From Dokdonella sp. (lineage in GTDB: Bacteria; Pseudomonadota; Gammaproteobacteria; Xanthomonadales; Rhodanobacteraceae): a stretch of 64,000 bases of DNA. The stretch is from positions 33,540 to 97,539 of the forward strand of contig NZ_JAHCAS010000004.1 in NCBI RefSeq assembly GCF_019634775.1. The letters run 5' to 3'. The notes under the pieces were generated by a model that saw nothing but the letters and a program-made list of their open reading frames with translations, ran no database searches and was not told the DNA's origin. Below are positions 47,788-57,500 of the stretch, piece after piece. Numbering within the stretch: position 1 is the first letter of the stretch; every line of letters starts with the position of its first letter. A program made the position numbers and the translations under genes.

Positions 47788-48756
47788 CTACCCCCTGCAA
47801 TACCGCTGCACGAGGCGCTGGGCGTGATCGCGCGCGGTGGCCTGTTGCTGTGCATCGAGGTCGTGCAGGGCGGTCGACGAAACCGGCGCCGCGCCGGGGG
47901 CGAGGGCGGCGGCTTCGCCGTAGACGGCGGCGAGGTAGGGATTGGCGGCGAACACCCAGTTGCGCCGACTGCGACCGCCGGCGTAGGCCTCGGCCAACAC
48001 GCCGAGCGCGCGGCAATCACCGGCGGCGAGCGCAGCGTTCAGGAATCCGCCAGCCAGGCTGCGCCGACGCGCGACTTCGTCGAAGTTGCGCAGGACGCCG
48101 TCGTAGCCACCGATGTCCTGCAAGCCCCAGTCGACGTAGTCGAGCATGGCGTCGGTATTGCCCGCTTTGGCGGCTCGTTCGAGCAGGTTGATGCGGCTCG
48201 CGAACAGGGCGTCGTCGATGCCTGCGCAGCGGTCGCGCTCGGCACTGAGGCGTTCGAGCTCGCGCGCGATCAGGTCGAACTCGGCATCGCCGGACGGATT
48301 CTGGCCATTGCGTGCGCGGAAGCGGCGCAGCAGGCGCTCGCGGATCCGGTCATCGTGTCCCAGCATGCGAGCCCGCTGACAGCCCACGAGTTCCATCGCC
48401 AGCCGGTGCGTTGCGTCGGCGCGGCCTTGCTCGACCAGTGGTTCGAGCTGGCGGATCGCCTCCTGCGCCGGCGTGCCACGTGGCGGCAGATCGGCAGCGG
48501 GCAGACCGCGCGCAAGCGCCGGCACACCGATCTGGCCACGCACGGCTGCCAACGGCATTGGCAGATCGAGATCGTCCTCGTCCTGTCCGCGCTCCAGCGC
48601 ATCGCCATCGAGTGCGACCGGCAGCGCGCGCGCATTGGGCGCTGTTTCGGGCGATCGGCTCGCGAGGATCAGCGTCGCCGCTACAATCACGGCCAGCGCC
48701 GCGACGACCAGCCACGGTCCGCGCCTTGGTCGGGCACCGCTCGCCTGTTCATTCAT
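47788..48756 (-). CDS. Membrane-anchored hypothetical protein
   Basis: 322-residue protein with an N-terminal hydrophobic helix (GPWLVVAALAVIVAATLILAS) and the rest likely periplasmic. An Asp/Glu-rich linker (LERGQDEDDLDLP) precedes an alpha-helical region with segments such as LLERAAKAGNTDAMLDYVDWGLQDIGGY and FLNAALAAGDCRALGVLAEAYAGG, which resemble Sel1-like repeats in their small-residue pattern, but no full repeat is clear. Function unknown. It is divergent from the deacetylase gene with a 17-base gap. Confidence 0.7.
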   Translation of the reverse strand: MNEQASGARPRRGPWLVVAALAVIVAATLILASRSPETAPNARALPVALDGDALERGQDEDDLDLPMPLAAVRGQIGVPALARGLPAADLPPRGTPAQEAIRQLEPLVEQGRADATHRLAMELVGCQRARMLGHDDRIRERLLRRFRARNGQNPSGDAEFDLIARELERLSAERDRCAGIDDALFASRINLLERAAKAGNTDAMLDYVDWGLQDIGGYDGVLRNFDEVARRRSLAGGFLNAALAAGDCRALGVLAEAYAGGRSRRNWVFAANPYLAAVYGEAAALAPGAAPVSSTALHDLDAQQQATARDHAQRLVQRYCRG

Positions 48757-48773
48757 TTCCTGCTCACTCCCGC

Positions 48774-49607
48774 ATGCGCGTACCGGTCCTCACCTACCAC
48801 GCAGTCAATATCGCCGGCAACGACTACGCGACCAACGACCATGTCGCACTCGCCTCCGACCTGCGCACGATCAACCGGCTCGGACTGCGCGTGGTTCCTC
48901 TGCAGTGGGTCGTCGAGCAGCGCCTCGGCCTCACCACACGCGACCTCTCGGCCTGCGTGGCGTTGAGCTGCGACGACGGCTCGGATTTCGATTTCCGTGA
49001 CCTCGAGTTCCGCGAACATGGGTTGCAGCGCAGTTTCTTCAATATCCTCGGCGACTTCGTCAGCGAGCATGGCGCGGCTGAGCAACCCCACCTGAACATG
49101 ACCAGCTTCGTCATCGCCTCGCCCGAGGCGCGCGCGCACATCGACCGCGGCGCCCTCGACGGCCGAGGCTGGATGAGCGAGGACTGGTGGCCCGAAGCCG
49201 AGACCAGTGGGCTGATGACGATCGGCAACCACAGCTGGGACCACAACCATCCGGCAATCCCCGCGCCCGGCGTGGACGGGATGCCGCGTGGTTCGTTCCT
49301 CGACGTCGACAACGAGAAACGCGCCGACGCGGAAATCGCAGATGCCGCACGCTACATCAATGCACGCATCGCACCGCGCCGCTCGCGCCTGTTCTGCTAT
49401 CCGTTCAGCCACATTCCTGCCTTCGTGCACGACGATTACCTGCCGCGCCGCGGCGCCGACATCGGCCTGCTCGCCGCCTTCGGCGACGGTGCTGTGCCGG
49501 TGACGATGGCGAGCGACATCTGGAACCTGCCACGCTACATCTGCGGCTGGCACTGGCGCGACCCGCAAGCCCTGTGCGGAATCCTCGACGCGTCCGCACA
49601 AGCCTGA
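48774..49607 (+). CDS. Polysaccharide deacetylase-like protein
   Basis: 277-residue NodB-fold protein. It opens with RVPVLTYHAVNIAGNDYATNDHVALASDLRTINRLGLRVVPL, the usual deacetylase start. The metal-binding Asp region reads VALSCDDGSDFDF, and a later His-rich block is LMTIGNHSWDHNHPAIP (motif 2). The last motif is weaker (SRLFCYPFSHIPAFV). It has no signal peptide, so a cytoplasmic or periplasm-independent role is possible. The substrate cannot be read from sequence. It has no obvious operon partner. Confidence 0.8.
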   Translation: MRVPVLTYHAVNIAGNDYATNDHVALASDLRTINRLGLRVVPLQWVVEQRLGLTTRDLSACVALSCDDGSDFDFRDLEFREHGLQRSFFNILGDFVSEHGAAEQPHLNMTSFVIASPEARAHIDRGALDGRGWMSEDWWPEAETSGLMTIGNHSWDHNHPAIPAPGVDGMPRGSFLDVDNEKRADAEIADAARYINARIAPRRSRLFCYPFSHIPAFVHDDYLPRRGADIGLLAAFGDGAVPVTMASDIWNLPRYICGWHWRDPQALCGILDASAQA

Positions 49608-49613
49608 GAGCGC

Positions 49614-50105
49614 TCAGAACGCGCCGATCGCGTGAACCTTTTCTATGAGTTCGTCGCGACGGGACGACGCGATAGGCCGATGCCAATGTGCCAGCAGGTA
49701 CTGGTGCCGGGTCGGCTCGAAACCTGCAGCGATGTCGACCTCGTACGCACGCGCATCACCGCAGTAGCCGAAGTAGGCCTCGCAGCGATCCGCGAACCGC
49801 GCGAACCCGTAGCGCAGTGCATTGAACAAGGGCCCGCCGCTGGCCCGCACCTGCTCGCGCTGCTCGTCGCTCATGCGTGCGAAGCCACGGCCGTCGGTGC
49901 AGCCCCCACCAACCAGGTAGACCTCGTCGAAACGCCGGAAATGCAGGTACGACAGCGGCACGAACGAAAGCTCGGACTCACGGAAGAACGTCACCAGGTG
50001 GTGGGGGAATCCCGGGGGCGATTCGTTGAACTTGCGCTTGAATATGGAGGAAGCGAAGAACGGACCTTCCGCAACCTCGGTCACGGTGATGAAGGATTCG
50101 AGCAT
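49614..50105 (-). CDS. Unknown conserved-looking protein upstream-linked to a 5'-nucleotidase
   Basis: 163-residue protein; ATG at 50105 gives MLESFITVTEVAEGPFFASSIFKRKFNE. The sequence is compact and aromatic-rich (FHFRRFDEVYLVGGGCTDGRGFARM, FADRCEAYFGYCGDARAYEVDIAAGF, HQYLLAHWHRPIASSRRDELIEKVHAIGAF). I do not recognise the family. No signal peptide or membrane helix is seen. It starts 52 bases after the 5'-nucleotidase gene on the same strand, so the two are probably co-transcribed. Confidence 0.65.
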   Translation of the reverse strand: MLESFITVTEVAEGPFFASSIFKRKFNESPPGFPHHLVTFFRESELSFVPLSYLHFRRFDEVYLVGGGCTDGRGFARMSDEQREQVRASGGPLFNALRYGFARFADRCEAYFGYCGDARAYEVDIAAGFEPTRHQYLLAHWHRPIASSRRDELIEKVHAIGAF

Positions 50106-50157
50106 GCCGGAGTTCCGTCGACGAAGGACGCTCAGGATAGTCGGGCGCGCCGCCCGA

Positions 50158-51078
50158 TCAAAGATTGTGCACGCCGTGTGGGACATGGCCGGTGGCGACA
50201 TGCCGGCGCGCCGATTCGACGTTGAGCATCGAATCGTCGAAGAAGATATCGGCACCGAACGCCTCGAGGAACGGACCCTTGCTGCGTCCGCCGAGGAACA
50301 GCGCCTCGTCGATGCGTACGCCCCAGTCGCGCAAGGTCAGGATCACCCGCTTGTGCGCCGGCGCCGAGCGCGCGGTGACCAGGGCGGTGCGGATCGGCGA
50401 GCCCTCGATCGGGAATGCGGCCTGGATGCGATGCAGGGCTTCGAGGAATCCGCGGAATGGCCCGACCGCCAGCGGCTCGCCAGCGCGCTCGGTTTCATTG
50501 CGGTGGAAGGCCTCCAGGCCTTCGAGATGGGAAACGCGCTCGGAATCGTCGCCGAAGATCACGGCATCACCGTCGAAGGCGATGCGCAACTGCTCGCTCG
50601 GCAGCTCCGGCGCCTTGGACGGCAGGATCGTCGCCGCGGCAACGCCGGCGGTGAGTGCGCGGCGCACGTCGTCGACATTGGCCGAGAGAAACAGGTTGGC
50701 ACCGAACGGATGCGCGTAGTTGGCGGTCGGCGCTCCATTGGTGAAGGCCGCGCGCACGATGTCGAGGCCGTAGTGCTCGATCGCGTTGAAGATGCGCAGG
50801 CCGGTGTCGGCCGAGTTGCGCGAAAGCAGGATCACCTCGACGCGCGGTGCCGACGGCGCCATCGAATTGAGGCGCAGCAGCTTCTGCACGAGCGGAAACG
50901 CAATGCCGGGCGCAAGCAGTTCATTCTCGTGGGCGATCTGGTAGCGCGCATAGGCGTCGAGCCCTTCGCGCTCGAACAGCTCATGGCTGTCGCCAAGGTC
51001 GAACAGGGCGCGCGAAGAGATCGCGACGACGAGTTTGTCGGCCACGGTGGCGGCCGCGGGATCGGGAGGCATGGACAT
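50158..51078 (-). CDS. 5'-nucleotidase (PF06189 family)
   Basis: 306-residue cytosolic 5'-nucleotidase of the NT5C1-like family. Family blocks: LVVAISSRALFDLGDSHELFEREG, GIAFPLVQKLLRLN, VEVILLSRNSADTGLRIFNAIEHYGLDIVRAAFTNG, LFLSANVDDVRRAL, LRIAFDGDAVIFGDDSERV, and GSPIRTALVTARSAPAHKRVILTLRDWGVRIDEALFLGGRSKGPFLEAFGADIFFDDS. The FDGDAV and DD motifs are HAD-type catalytic regions. It would dephosphorylate nucleoside monophosphates. A REP pair lies just upstream of its start, between it and the subtilisin gene. Confidence 0.92.
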   Translation of the reverse strand: MSMPPDPAAATVADKLVVAISSRALFDLGDSHELFEREGLDAYARYQIAHENELLAPGIAFPLVQKLLRLNSMAPSAPRVEVILLSRNSADTGLRIFNAIEHYGLDIVRAAFTNGAPTANYAHPFGANLFLSANVDDVRRALTAGVAAATILPSKAPELPSEQLRIAFDGDAVIFGDDSERVSHLEGLEAFHRNETERAGEPLAVGPFRGFLEALHRIQAAFPIEGSPIRTALVTARSAPAHKRVILTLRDWGVRIDEALFLGGRSKGPFLEAFGADIFFDDSMLNVESARRHVATGHVPHGVHNL

Positions 51079-51111
51079 GCCGCGACTTTAACCGAGGCGT
51101 GGCATTGCGCG

Positions 51112-51242
51112 GTAGGAAACGGCTTTGGCCGTGATGCTCTGGCTTTGTGGAGTTGTACGGCCAGGGCATCACGGCCAAAGCCGTTTCCCACGGCCGTTTC
51201 CTACAGCCGTTTCCTACGGACGTTTCCCACGGCCGTTTCCTA
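51112..51242. repeat. GTAG REP inverted pair plus tail of REP half-units
   Basis: Arms GTAGGAAACGGCTTTGGCCG TGATGC (from 51112) and its near-exact complement at 51166-51190 surround TCTGGCTTTGTGGAGTTGTAC. Then come four copies of a CCGTTTCCTAC-type half-unit. The last one provides the stop codon of the S8 peptidase gene. Confidence 0.85.
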
Positions 51243-52754
51243 CGGCCGCAATGCGGTCGGGTCGAAATCGTGGGCAAACAGGCGATCGAGGTGGATGTAG
51301 GCATTCCAGGCATCGACGCGCCCATGGCCCTGCACCGGATTCGGGATCGTCGTCGCCGGAATGCCGCCGCAGACCTGCGTGCTCGAGGTCAGCGGCACGG
51401 CGGTTTCGCGCAGCAGGGCGGCGACACGCGCCGGATCGCCACGCAGGCTTGGATCGACCGACATCAGCAGGGCGACCACGCCGGCCACATGCGGCGTGGC
51501 CATGCTGGTGCCGCTCAACGACGTGTAGGCACTGTCGCTCGACCGCGTGATCGAGCGCACGCTCGAACCAGGGGCGACGATGTCCGGCTTGACCGCGGCG
51601 AGCCCCACGACCGGGCCACGGCTCGAAAAGCCCGACATGGCATTGCCCGAGGTCATCGAACCGACCGTGAGCGAGGCCTCGTAGGTGGCTGGCGCGTCGA
51701 GGATCGAGGAGCAGGCCGACCCTGAATTGCCGGCTGCGGCAACGAAGACGATGCCACCCGCAACGAGATTCTCGATCGCCTCACGCACCTCGTTGCCGGC
51801 CGTGCAGCCCTCCGAAGCCGGGCAGCCCCAGGAGTTGCTGATGACGTCCGGCGCGCGATCCGGATCGGGATTCGCGCCACTTGCGTCGGTCGGCGCGAGG
51901 AAGAACTGCGCGCACTCGTTGTACATCGCCGGCGTGCCAGTGCCGGCATTCATGTTGCGGCAGCCGATCCACTTTGCACCGGGTGCGACACCGACCTGGT
52001 TGGAACCACCATCGTCGCCGAGAATCGTGCCGACAGTGTGACTGCCATGCCCGTCATCATCGCAGGGGGCCGGCCGATCACCGGGACAGATCGCATTGCC
52101 GCTGCCATGCACGGCATCGTGCCAATTGTACGAGTGATCGGCCGTGGTGCCGTTCCAACCGCGGTACTTCGCCTTGATCGCGTTGTGCGTCCAGCGCACA
52201 CCGGTGTCCTGGTCGGCGACCACGATACCTTGCCCGGTATGGCCAGCTGCCCAGACCAGCGGCGCCCGCACGCGCTCGACGCCCCACTCGATAGCATTGA
52301 CCGACAAGGGCGCCGGCACATCGACCTCGACCGGTCGCGCCAGCATGACCGGGGCGTTCGTGCGCAGCGCAGCGATGTCACTACGCGCGGCGAGCGCATC
52401 CAACTGCTCCGGTGTCAAGCGCGCCTGGATCATGTTGACGATCCAGAACGCCCGGTACTCGACACCCTCGGCATCGAGCCAGGCGCGCACGCCGGCCTGC
52501 GAAACATCGGCAGTCGCGCGCAAAGTATCGACCAACGCGCGGCGACGTTCGCGGTAGTCACCATCGGTCCGCAGCAGCGAGCGCGGCGCTTTTGCGGACA
52601 GTACGACGAGTGCATCGACCGTACCGTCACGCGCAGCCATCTCGCGCAGCCCCGCTGCGATCTCCGCGGCGAATCCGCTGCCGGTGGGCGCGAGGACGGC
52701 AGCGAGGGCGAGATGCAAGGGCAGGCGGCGCAGGCTGCGGTTTGACGCGTGCAT
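51240..52754 (-). CDS. Subtilisin-like S8 family serine peptidase
   Basis: 504-residue secreted serine peptidase. Signal peptide (RRLPLHLALAAVLAPTGSGFAA). An I9-like propeptide follows (VDALVVLSAKAP to NMIQARLTPEQLDALAAR). Catalytic triad: Asp in VVADQDTGVRWTHNAIK, His in DDDGHGSHTVGTILGDD, Ser in LSGTSMATPHVAGVVAL; oxyanion Asn in FVAAAGNSGSACS. The 24 residues around FLAPTDASGANPDPDRAPDVISNSWGCPA are typical of secreted bacterial members. The TAG stop belongs to the GTAGG head of a REP unit. It is likely extracellular or periplasmic. Confidence 0.95.
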   Translation of the reverse strand: MHASNRSLRRLPLHLALAAVLAPTGSGFAAEIAAGLREMAARDGTVDALVVLSAKAPRSLLRTDGDYRERRRALVDTLRATADVSQAGVRAWLDAEGVEYRAFWIVNMIQARLTPEQLDALAARSDIAALRTNAPVMLARPVEVDVPAPLSVNAIEWGVERVRAPLVWAAGHTGQGIVVADQDTGVRWTHNAIKAKYRGWNGTTADHSYNWHDAVHGSGNAICPGDRPAPCDDDGHGSHTVGTILGDDGGSNQVGVAPGAKWIGCRNMNAGTGTPAMYNECAQFFLAPTDASGANPDPDRAPDVISNSWGCPASEGCTAGNEVREAIENLVAGGIVFVAAAGNSGSACSSILDAPATYEASLTVGSMTSGNAMSGFSSRGPVVGLAAVKPDIVAPGSSVRSITRSSDSAYTSLSGTSMATPHVAGVVALLMSVDPSLRGDPARVAALLRETAVPLTSSTQVCGGIPATTIPNPVQGHGRVDAWNAYIHLDRLFAHDFDPTALRP

Positions 52755-52780
52755 GGAAGAGGCTCTTTGCAGATGCGGAT

Positions 52781-53545
52781 TCAGACGACGAACTGCTCGT
52801 CGATGATACGCTGGTCGAGGTTGTGCTCTGGATCGAACAACACGGTCATGGTCTGTTCGCTCGATTCGCGCACGATGACCTCGACGACATCGCGTACCTC
52901 GTTGGAATCGGCGGTCGCGCTGACCGGGCGCTTGTAGGGATCGAGGATCTCGAAACGCACCTCGAGCCGTGCCGGCAGCACGGCCCCGCGCCAGCGCCGC
53001 GGCCGGAATGGACTGATCGGCGTCATCGCCAGCAGCCCACAGCCGAACGGCAGGATCGGGCCGTGCGCGGAGAGGTTATAAGCCGTCGAGCCGGCCGGCG
53101 TGGCGACGAGCACGCCGTCGCACATCAGTTCGTCGATCTTCACCGTGCCATCGAGTGAAACGCGGATATGCGCGGCCTGCTTGGTCTGGCGCAACAGCGA
53201 GACCTCGTTGAAGGCCAACGCCTCCACGGTCGACCCGGACTCTGAACTCGCCCGCATCACGAGCGGATGCAGGATCGTCCGCTGCGCACGCGCGAGACGT
53301 TGCGGAAGGTCGTCGGCATGCCATGGATTGAGCAGGAAGCCGACCGTGCCGAGCTTCATGCCGTACACGGGCAGGCCCCGCGCCAGGTGGCGATGCAGGG
53401 TACGCAGCATGAAGCCGTCACCGCCGAGGGCGACCACGACATCGGCCTCCTCGACAGGTGCTTCGCCGTAGCGCGCCTTCAGCGTCGCCAGCGCCTGCTG
53501 CGCCTCGGCAGCCTGGCTGGCGACGAAAGCGATGCGTTGACTCAC
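52781..53545 (-). CDS. nadK: NAD kinase
   Basis: 254-residue NAD(+) kinase. The GGDG motif is [18 protein letters not shown]. Other blocks: [72 protein letters not shown] and a shorter C-terminal part ending IIDEQFVV. It is near the short end for the family (E. coli 292) but complete. It lies between the subtilisin gene and the REP array. Confidence 0.94.
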   Translation of the reverse strand: MSQRIAFVASQAAEAQQALATLKARYGEAPVEEADVVVALGGDGFMLRTLHRHLARGLPVYGMKLGTVGFLLNPWHADDLPQRLARAQRTILHPLVMRASSESGSTVEALAFNEVSLLRQTKQAAHIRVSLDGTVKIDELMCDGVLVATPAGSTAYNLSAHGPILPFGCGLLAMTPISPFRPRRWRGAVLPARLEVRFEILDPYKRPVSATADSNEVRDVVEVIVRESSEQTMTVLFDPEHNLDQRIIDEQFVV

Positions 53546-53638
53546 ATTGGCGCCCCCCGCTGCGATTGCACGGGGGACTCTAGCAGACCGCCCGAGTTTT
53601 GCGGCGGCACAAGCGAAATCCTGGTTGCCCTGTCACCC

Positions 53639-54560
53639 TGTCGGAAACACCTGCGGGCGTGATCCCCTGCTCCTGACATCAATGCGCCGCAGGAAACGCC
53701 TGCAGGCGTGATCCCCTGTTCCCGACATCAATGCGCTGTAGGAAACGCCTTCAGGCGTGATGCCCTGTTCCCGACATCAATGCGCTGTAGGAAACGCCTT
53801 CAGGCGTGATCCCCTGTTCCCGACATCAATGCGCTGTAGGAAACGCCTTCAGGCGTGATCCCCTGTTCCCGACATCAATGCGCTGTAGGAAACGCCTTCA
53901 GGCGTGATGTTTCTTCTTTGGGGGGTTGTACGGAAGGAGCATCGCGGCTGAAGCCGCTTCCTACAGCCGATTCCTACAGCCGATTCCTACAGATGCCCTG
54001 CTCCTGACATCAATGCGCCGTGGGAAACGCCTGCAGGCGTGATCCCCTGTTCCCGACATCAATGCGCCGTGGGAAACGCCTGCAGGCGTGATGCCCTGTT
54101 CCCGACATCAATGCGTTGTAGGAAACGCCTTCAGGCGTGATGCTTCTTCTTTGAGGGGTTGTACGGAAGGAGCATCGCGGCTGAAGCCGCTTCCTACAGC
54201 CGCTTCCTACAGCCGATTCCTACAGCCGCTTCCTACAGCCGCTTCCTGCGGCCGCTTCCTGCGGCCGCTTCCTACGGGCGTTTCCTGCGGCCGCTTCCTG
54301 CGGCCGCTTCCTACGGGCGTTTCCTGCGGGACGGGGCGGCACCGGTTCTGTAGGAAACGCCTTCAGGCGTGACCCCCTGTTCCCGACATCAATGCGTTGT
54401 AGGAAACGCCTTCAGGCGTGATGCTTCTTCTTTGAGGGGTTGTACGGAAGGAGCATCGCGGCTGAAGCCGCTTCCTACAGCCGCTTCCTACAGCCGCTTC
54501 CTACAGCCGCTTCCTACAGCCGCTTCCTACAGCCGCTTCCTACGGGCGGTTCCCACGGAC
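53639..54560. repeat. Tandem and inverted REP array
   Basis: Six tandem units of exactly 49 bases begin at 53639, 53688, 53737, 53786, 53835 and 53884; each has GTAGGAAACGCCTTCAGGCG (or a variant), TGATCCCCTGTTCCC and GACATCAATGCGC. The series then inverts through TTGTACGGAAGGAGCATCGC into CTTCCTACAGCCG half-units, and the whole pattern recurs twice more (about 54000-54340 and 54355-54560), with runs of up to six CCGCTTCCTACAG units. It fills the 1030-base gap between nadK and the glutamate dehydrogenase gene and shows no real gene; frames across it only translate the repeat. Confidence 0.95.
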
Positions 54561-54575
54561 CATCCGGCGCCGGCT

Positions 54576-57500
54576 TCAACCGAGCTGGGACAGGCGCCGC
54601 ACGGCGACCGAAACGATCGGATAGTCGACCACGACCTGGCTGCGCATCTCGGCGAGCATGCCGAGCGTGTGCTTGAGTGCCGGATCATCACGCTCGAGCC
54701 ATGCGCTGACACGCTCGTGACCGGACAGGCTGCCACTGTCGAGCACCTGCAGGGTCAGTGCGCGCTGACGCTCGTTGAGCTCGTCGCGCAGCGAGCCGCG
54801 CGCGTGTGCGTGCCAGCGCGTCTCGACCGGCAATTCCTCGATCTTCTCCATCAGCCAGCGCAGGTTGAGCGCCTCGCCGGTGGCAAAGAACACCGCGGCA
54901 ACCTCGGCGACCTCACGTCCGCTGTCGCGCGCAACCTGGACGATGTCGAGCAGGGCGCCGAGTGGCGGCAGCGCGGCCAGGCGCGCGGCCAGATCGTCGG
55001 CGAACCCGAGCTCCGTCCAGTGCTGGCAGGCGGTCGCAAACGCGGCGCGGCCGCCTTCGGGCAGTACCTCGCCGAGTTTCGCCTTGAGTTCGACCATGCC
55101 CGGCAGGTAACGATCGACCGCGGCGGCGATATCCTGCACTTCGGCCGGATGGTTGAGCAGCCAGCGCGTCATGCTGCGCAGGAGCTGCCAGATCGCCAGG
55201 GTCGCATCGATCTGGGCGTTGCCGTTGATGCGCCCATCGAGCGCCTCGATGTCGGCCCACAGTGCGCGTGCGTCGAGCACCTCGCGGGCGATGTTGAACG
55301 CCTTGGCGACTGCGGCCGGCGACTGTCCGGTGTCCTCCTGCATGCGCATCATGAAGGTCGCACCCATGCGATTGACCATCGAGTTGGTCACCGCCGTGGC
55401 AATGATCTCGCGCTTCAGGCGATGGCGCTCCATGTGCTCGGCGAACCGTTCGCGCAGCGGCTCCGGGAAGTAGCGGCGCAATTCCCTGGAAAGATACGGA
55501 TCCTCCGGCACGTCGGAGTCGAGCAGTTGCTGGAAGATCACGATCTTTGAATATGACAGCAGGATCGACAGCTCCGGGCGGGTCAGGCCGAGGCCGCGCG
55601 CCTTGCGCTCGGCGAACTCGGCGTCGCTCGGCAGGAACTCGATCTGGCGGTCGAGCAGGCCCTGCGATTCGAGCGTGCGGATGAAATGCTGCTTCGAACC
55701 GAGGCGCGCCACCGACATGCGCTCCATCAGGCTGATCGCATCGTTCTGGCGGTAGTTGTCGAACAGCACGAGGCGTTCGACCTCGTCGGTCATCGCACGC
55801 AACAGCTCGTTGCGCTGGGCGAGCGTGATCTCGTTGCGTTGCACGGCGTCGTTGAGCAGGATCTTGATGTTGACCTCATGATCCGAGGTGTCCACGCCGG
55901 CCGAGTTGTCGATGAAGTCGGTGTTGAGCAGAACACCGTTGAGTGCAGCCTCGATGCGGCCGCGCTGGGTCATGCCGAGATTGCCGCCCTCGCCCACGAT
56001 CCGGCAGCGCAGGTCGCCACCGTTGATGCGGATGGCGTTGTTGGCCCGGTCTCCGACATCCGCGTTGGTTTCGACCACAGCCTTGACGTAGGTGCCGATG
56101 CCGCCGTTCCAGAGCAGGTCGACCGGCGCCTTGAGCACCGCCGTCATCAGCTCCGTCGGCGACATCGTCAGCGCCTCCTCGCCGATGCCGAGCGCGCGCG
56201 CGGCTTCCGCCGAGACCTGGATCGACTTGGCCGAGCGCGCATACACGCCGCCACCGGTCGAAATCAGGCTGGCGTCGTAGTCGGCCCACGACGAGCGCGG
56301 CAGCCTGAACATGCGCTCACGCTCGACGAACGAACGTGCGGCATCCGGGCTCGGATCGATGAATATGTGACGGTGATCGAATGCGGCGACGAGACGGATG
56401 TGCCTGGACAGCAGCATGCCGTTGCCGAACACGTCACCGGACATGTCACCGATGCCGACGCAAGTGAAGTCTTCGCTCTGCGAATCGCGCCCGAGCGCAC
56501 GGAAGTGGCGTTTGACCGATTCCCAGGCACCCTTGGCGGTGATACCCATGCCCTTGTGGTCGTAGCCGACCGAACCACCGGAGGCGAAGGCGTCGCCGAG
56601 CCAGAAATCATGTTCGGCACTGACCGCGTTGGCGATGTCCGAGAACGTTGCCGTGCCCTTGTCGGCCGCAACCACGAGGTAGGGATCGTCAGCGTCGTGA
56701 CGCACGACGCCATCGGGGTGCGCGACTTTGCCATCGACCAGATTGTCGGTGATGTCGAGCAGGCCATTGATGAACTTGCGGTAGCAGGCCACGCCCTCGG
56801 CGAGCACGGCATCGCGTTCGCCGCTTGCCGGCGGCCGCTTGACGAAGAAGCCGCCCTTCGATCCCACCGGAACGATGACAGTGTTCTTGACCATCTGCGC
56901 CTTGACCAGGCCGAGCACTTCGGTACGGAAGTCCTCACGACGGTCGGACCAGCGCAAGCCACCGCGCGCGACCGGACCAAAGCGCAGGTGCACGCCCTCT
57001 ATGCGCGGCGAGTAGACGAAGATCTCGCGATACGGACGCGGCTTCGGCAGTTCGGTGAGCTGTGTCGGGTCGAACTTGTAGCTCGTGTAGTCGTGATGGT
57101 GACCATCGACGAGTTGGAAGTGATTGGTGCGCAGGGTGGCGCGGATCACCGCCATGAAGCCGCGCAGGATGCGGTCCTCGTCGATGCTGGCGACGCGCTC
57201 GAGAAGGGCACGGATCGTCGCCATGACGGTCTCGATCTGGACGTCACGCTCCTCGGCGCGACTCGCCACCACGGTGTCTATCAGTCCCGGATTGGCAGCA
57301 AGCGACGCTGCGGGCACGAGTGTGGTCAGCTCGTCCCGCAGGACACCCTGCGCCGCAGTCAGCGCGGCAGCGTCGGGCGTCGTGCGCGCGGGATCGAACT
57401 TCGCTTCGAACAGCTCGACGAGCAGGCCGGCGATGTCTGGATAGTTCGCCAGGGTCTGCTCCATGTAACTCTGCGAGAACGGTACGCCGGTCTGCAGCAG

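Noticed and set aside
54088..54372. Small repeated proteins across the REP array
   Set aside because: The two almost identical translations come from repeated DNA; there is no ribosome binding site and the sequence is only the repeat read in one frame.
53639..54560. CRISPR array
   Set aside because: Unit length is right for a repeat-spacer, but units are near-identical throughout with no unique spacers, and the core is a GTAG REP that also occurs singly and in inverted pairs elsewhere.
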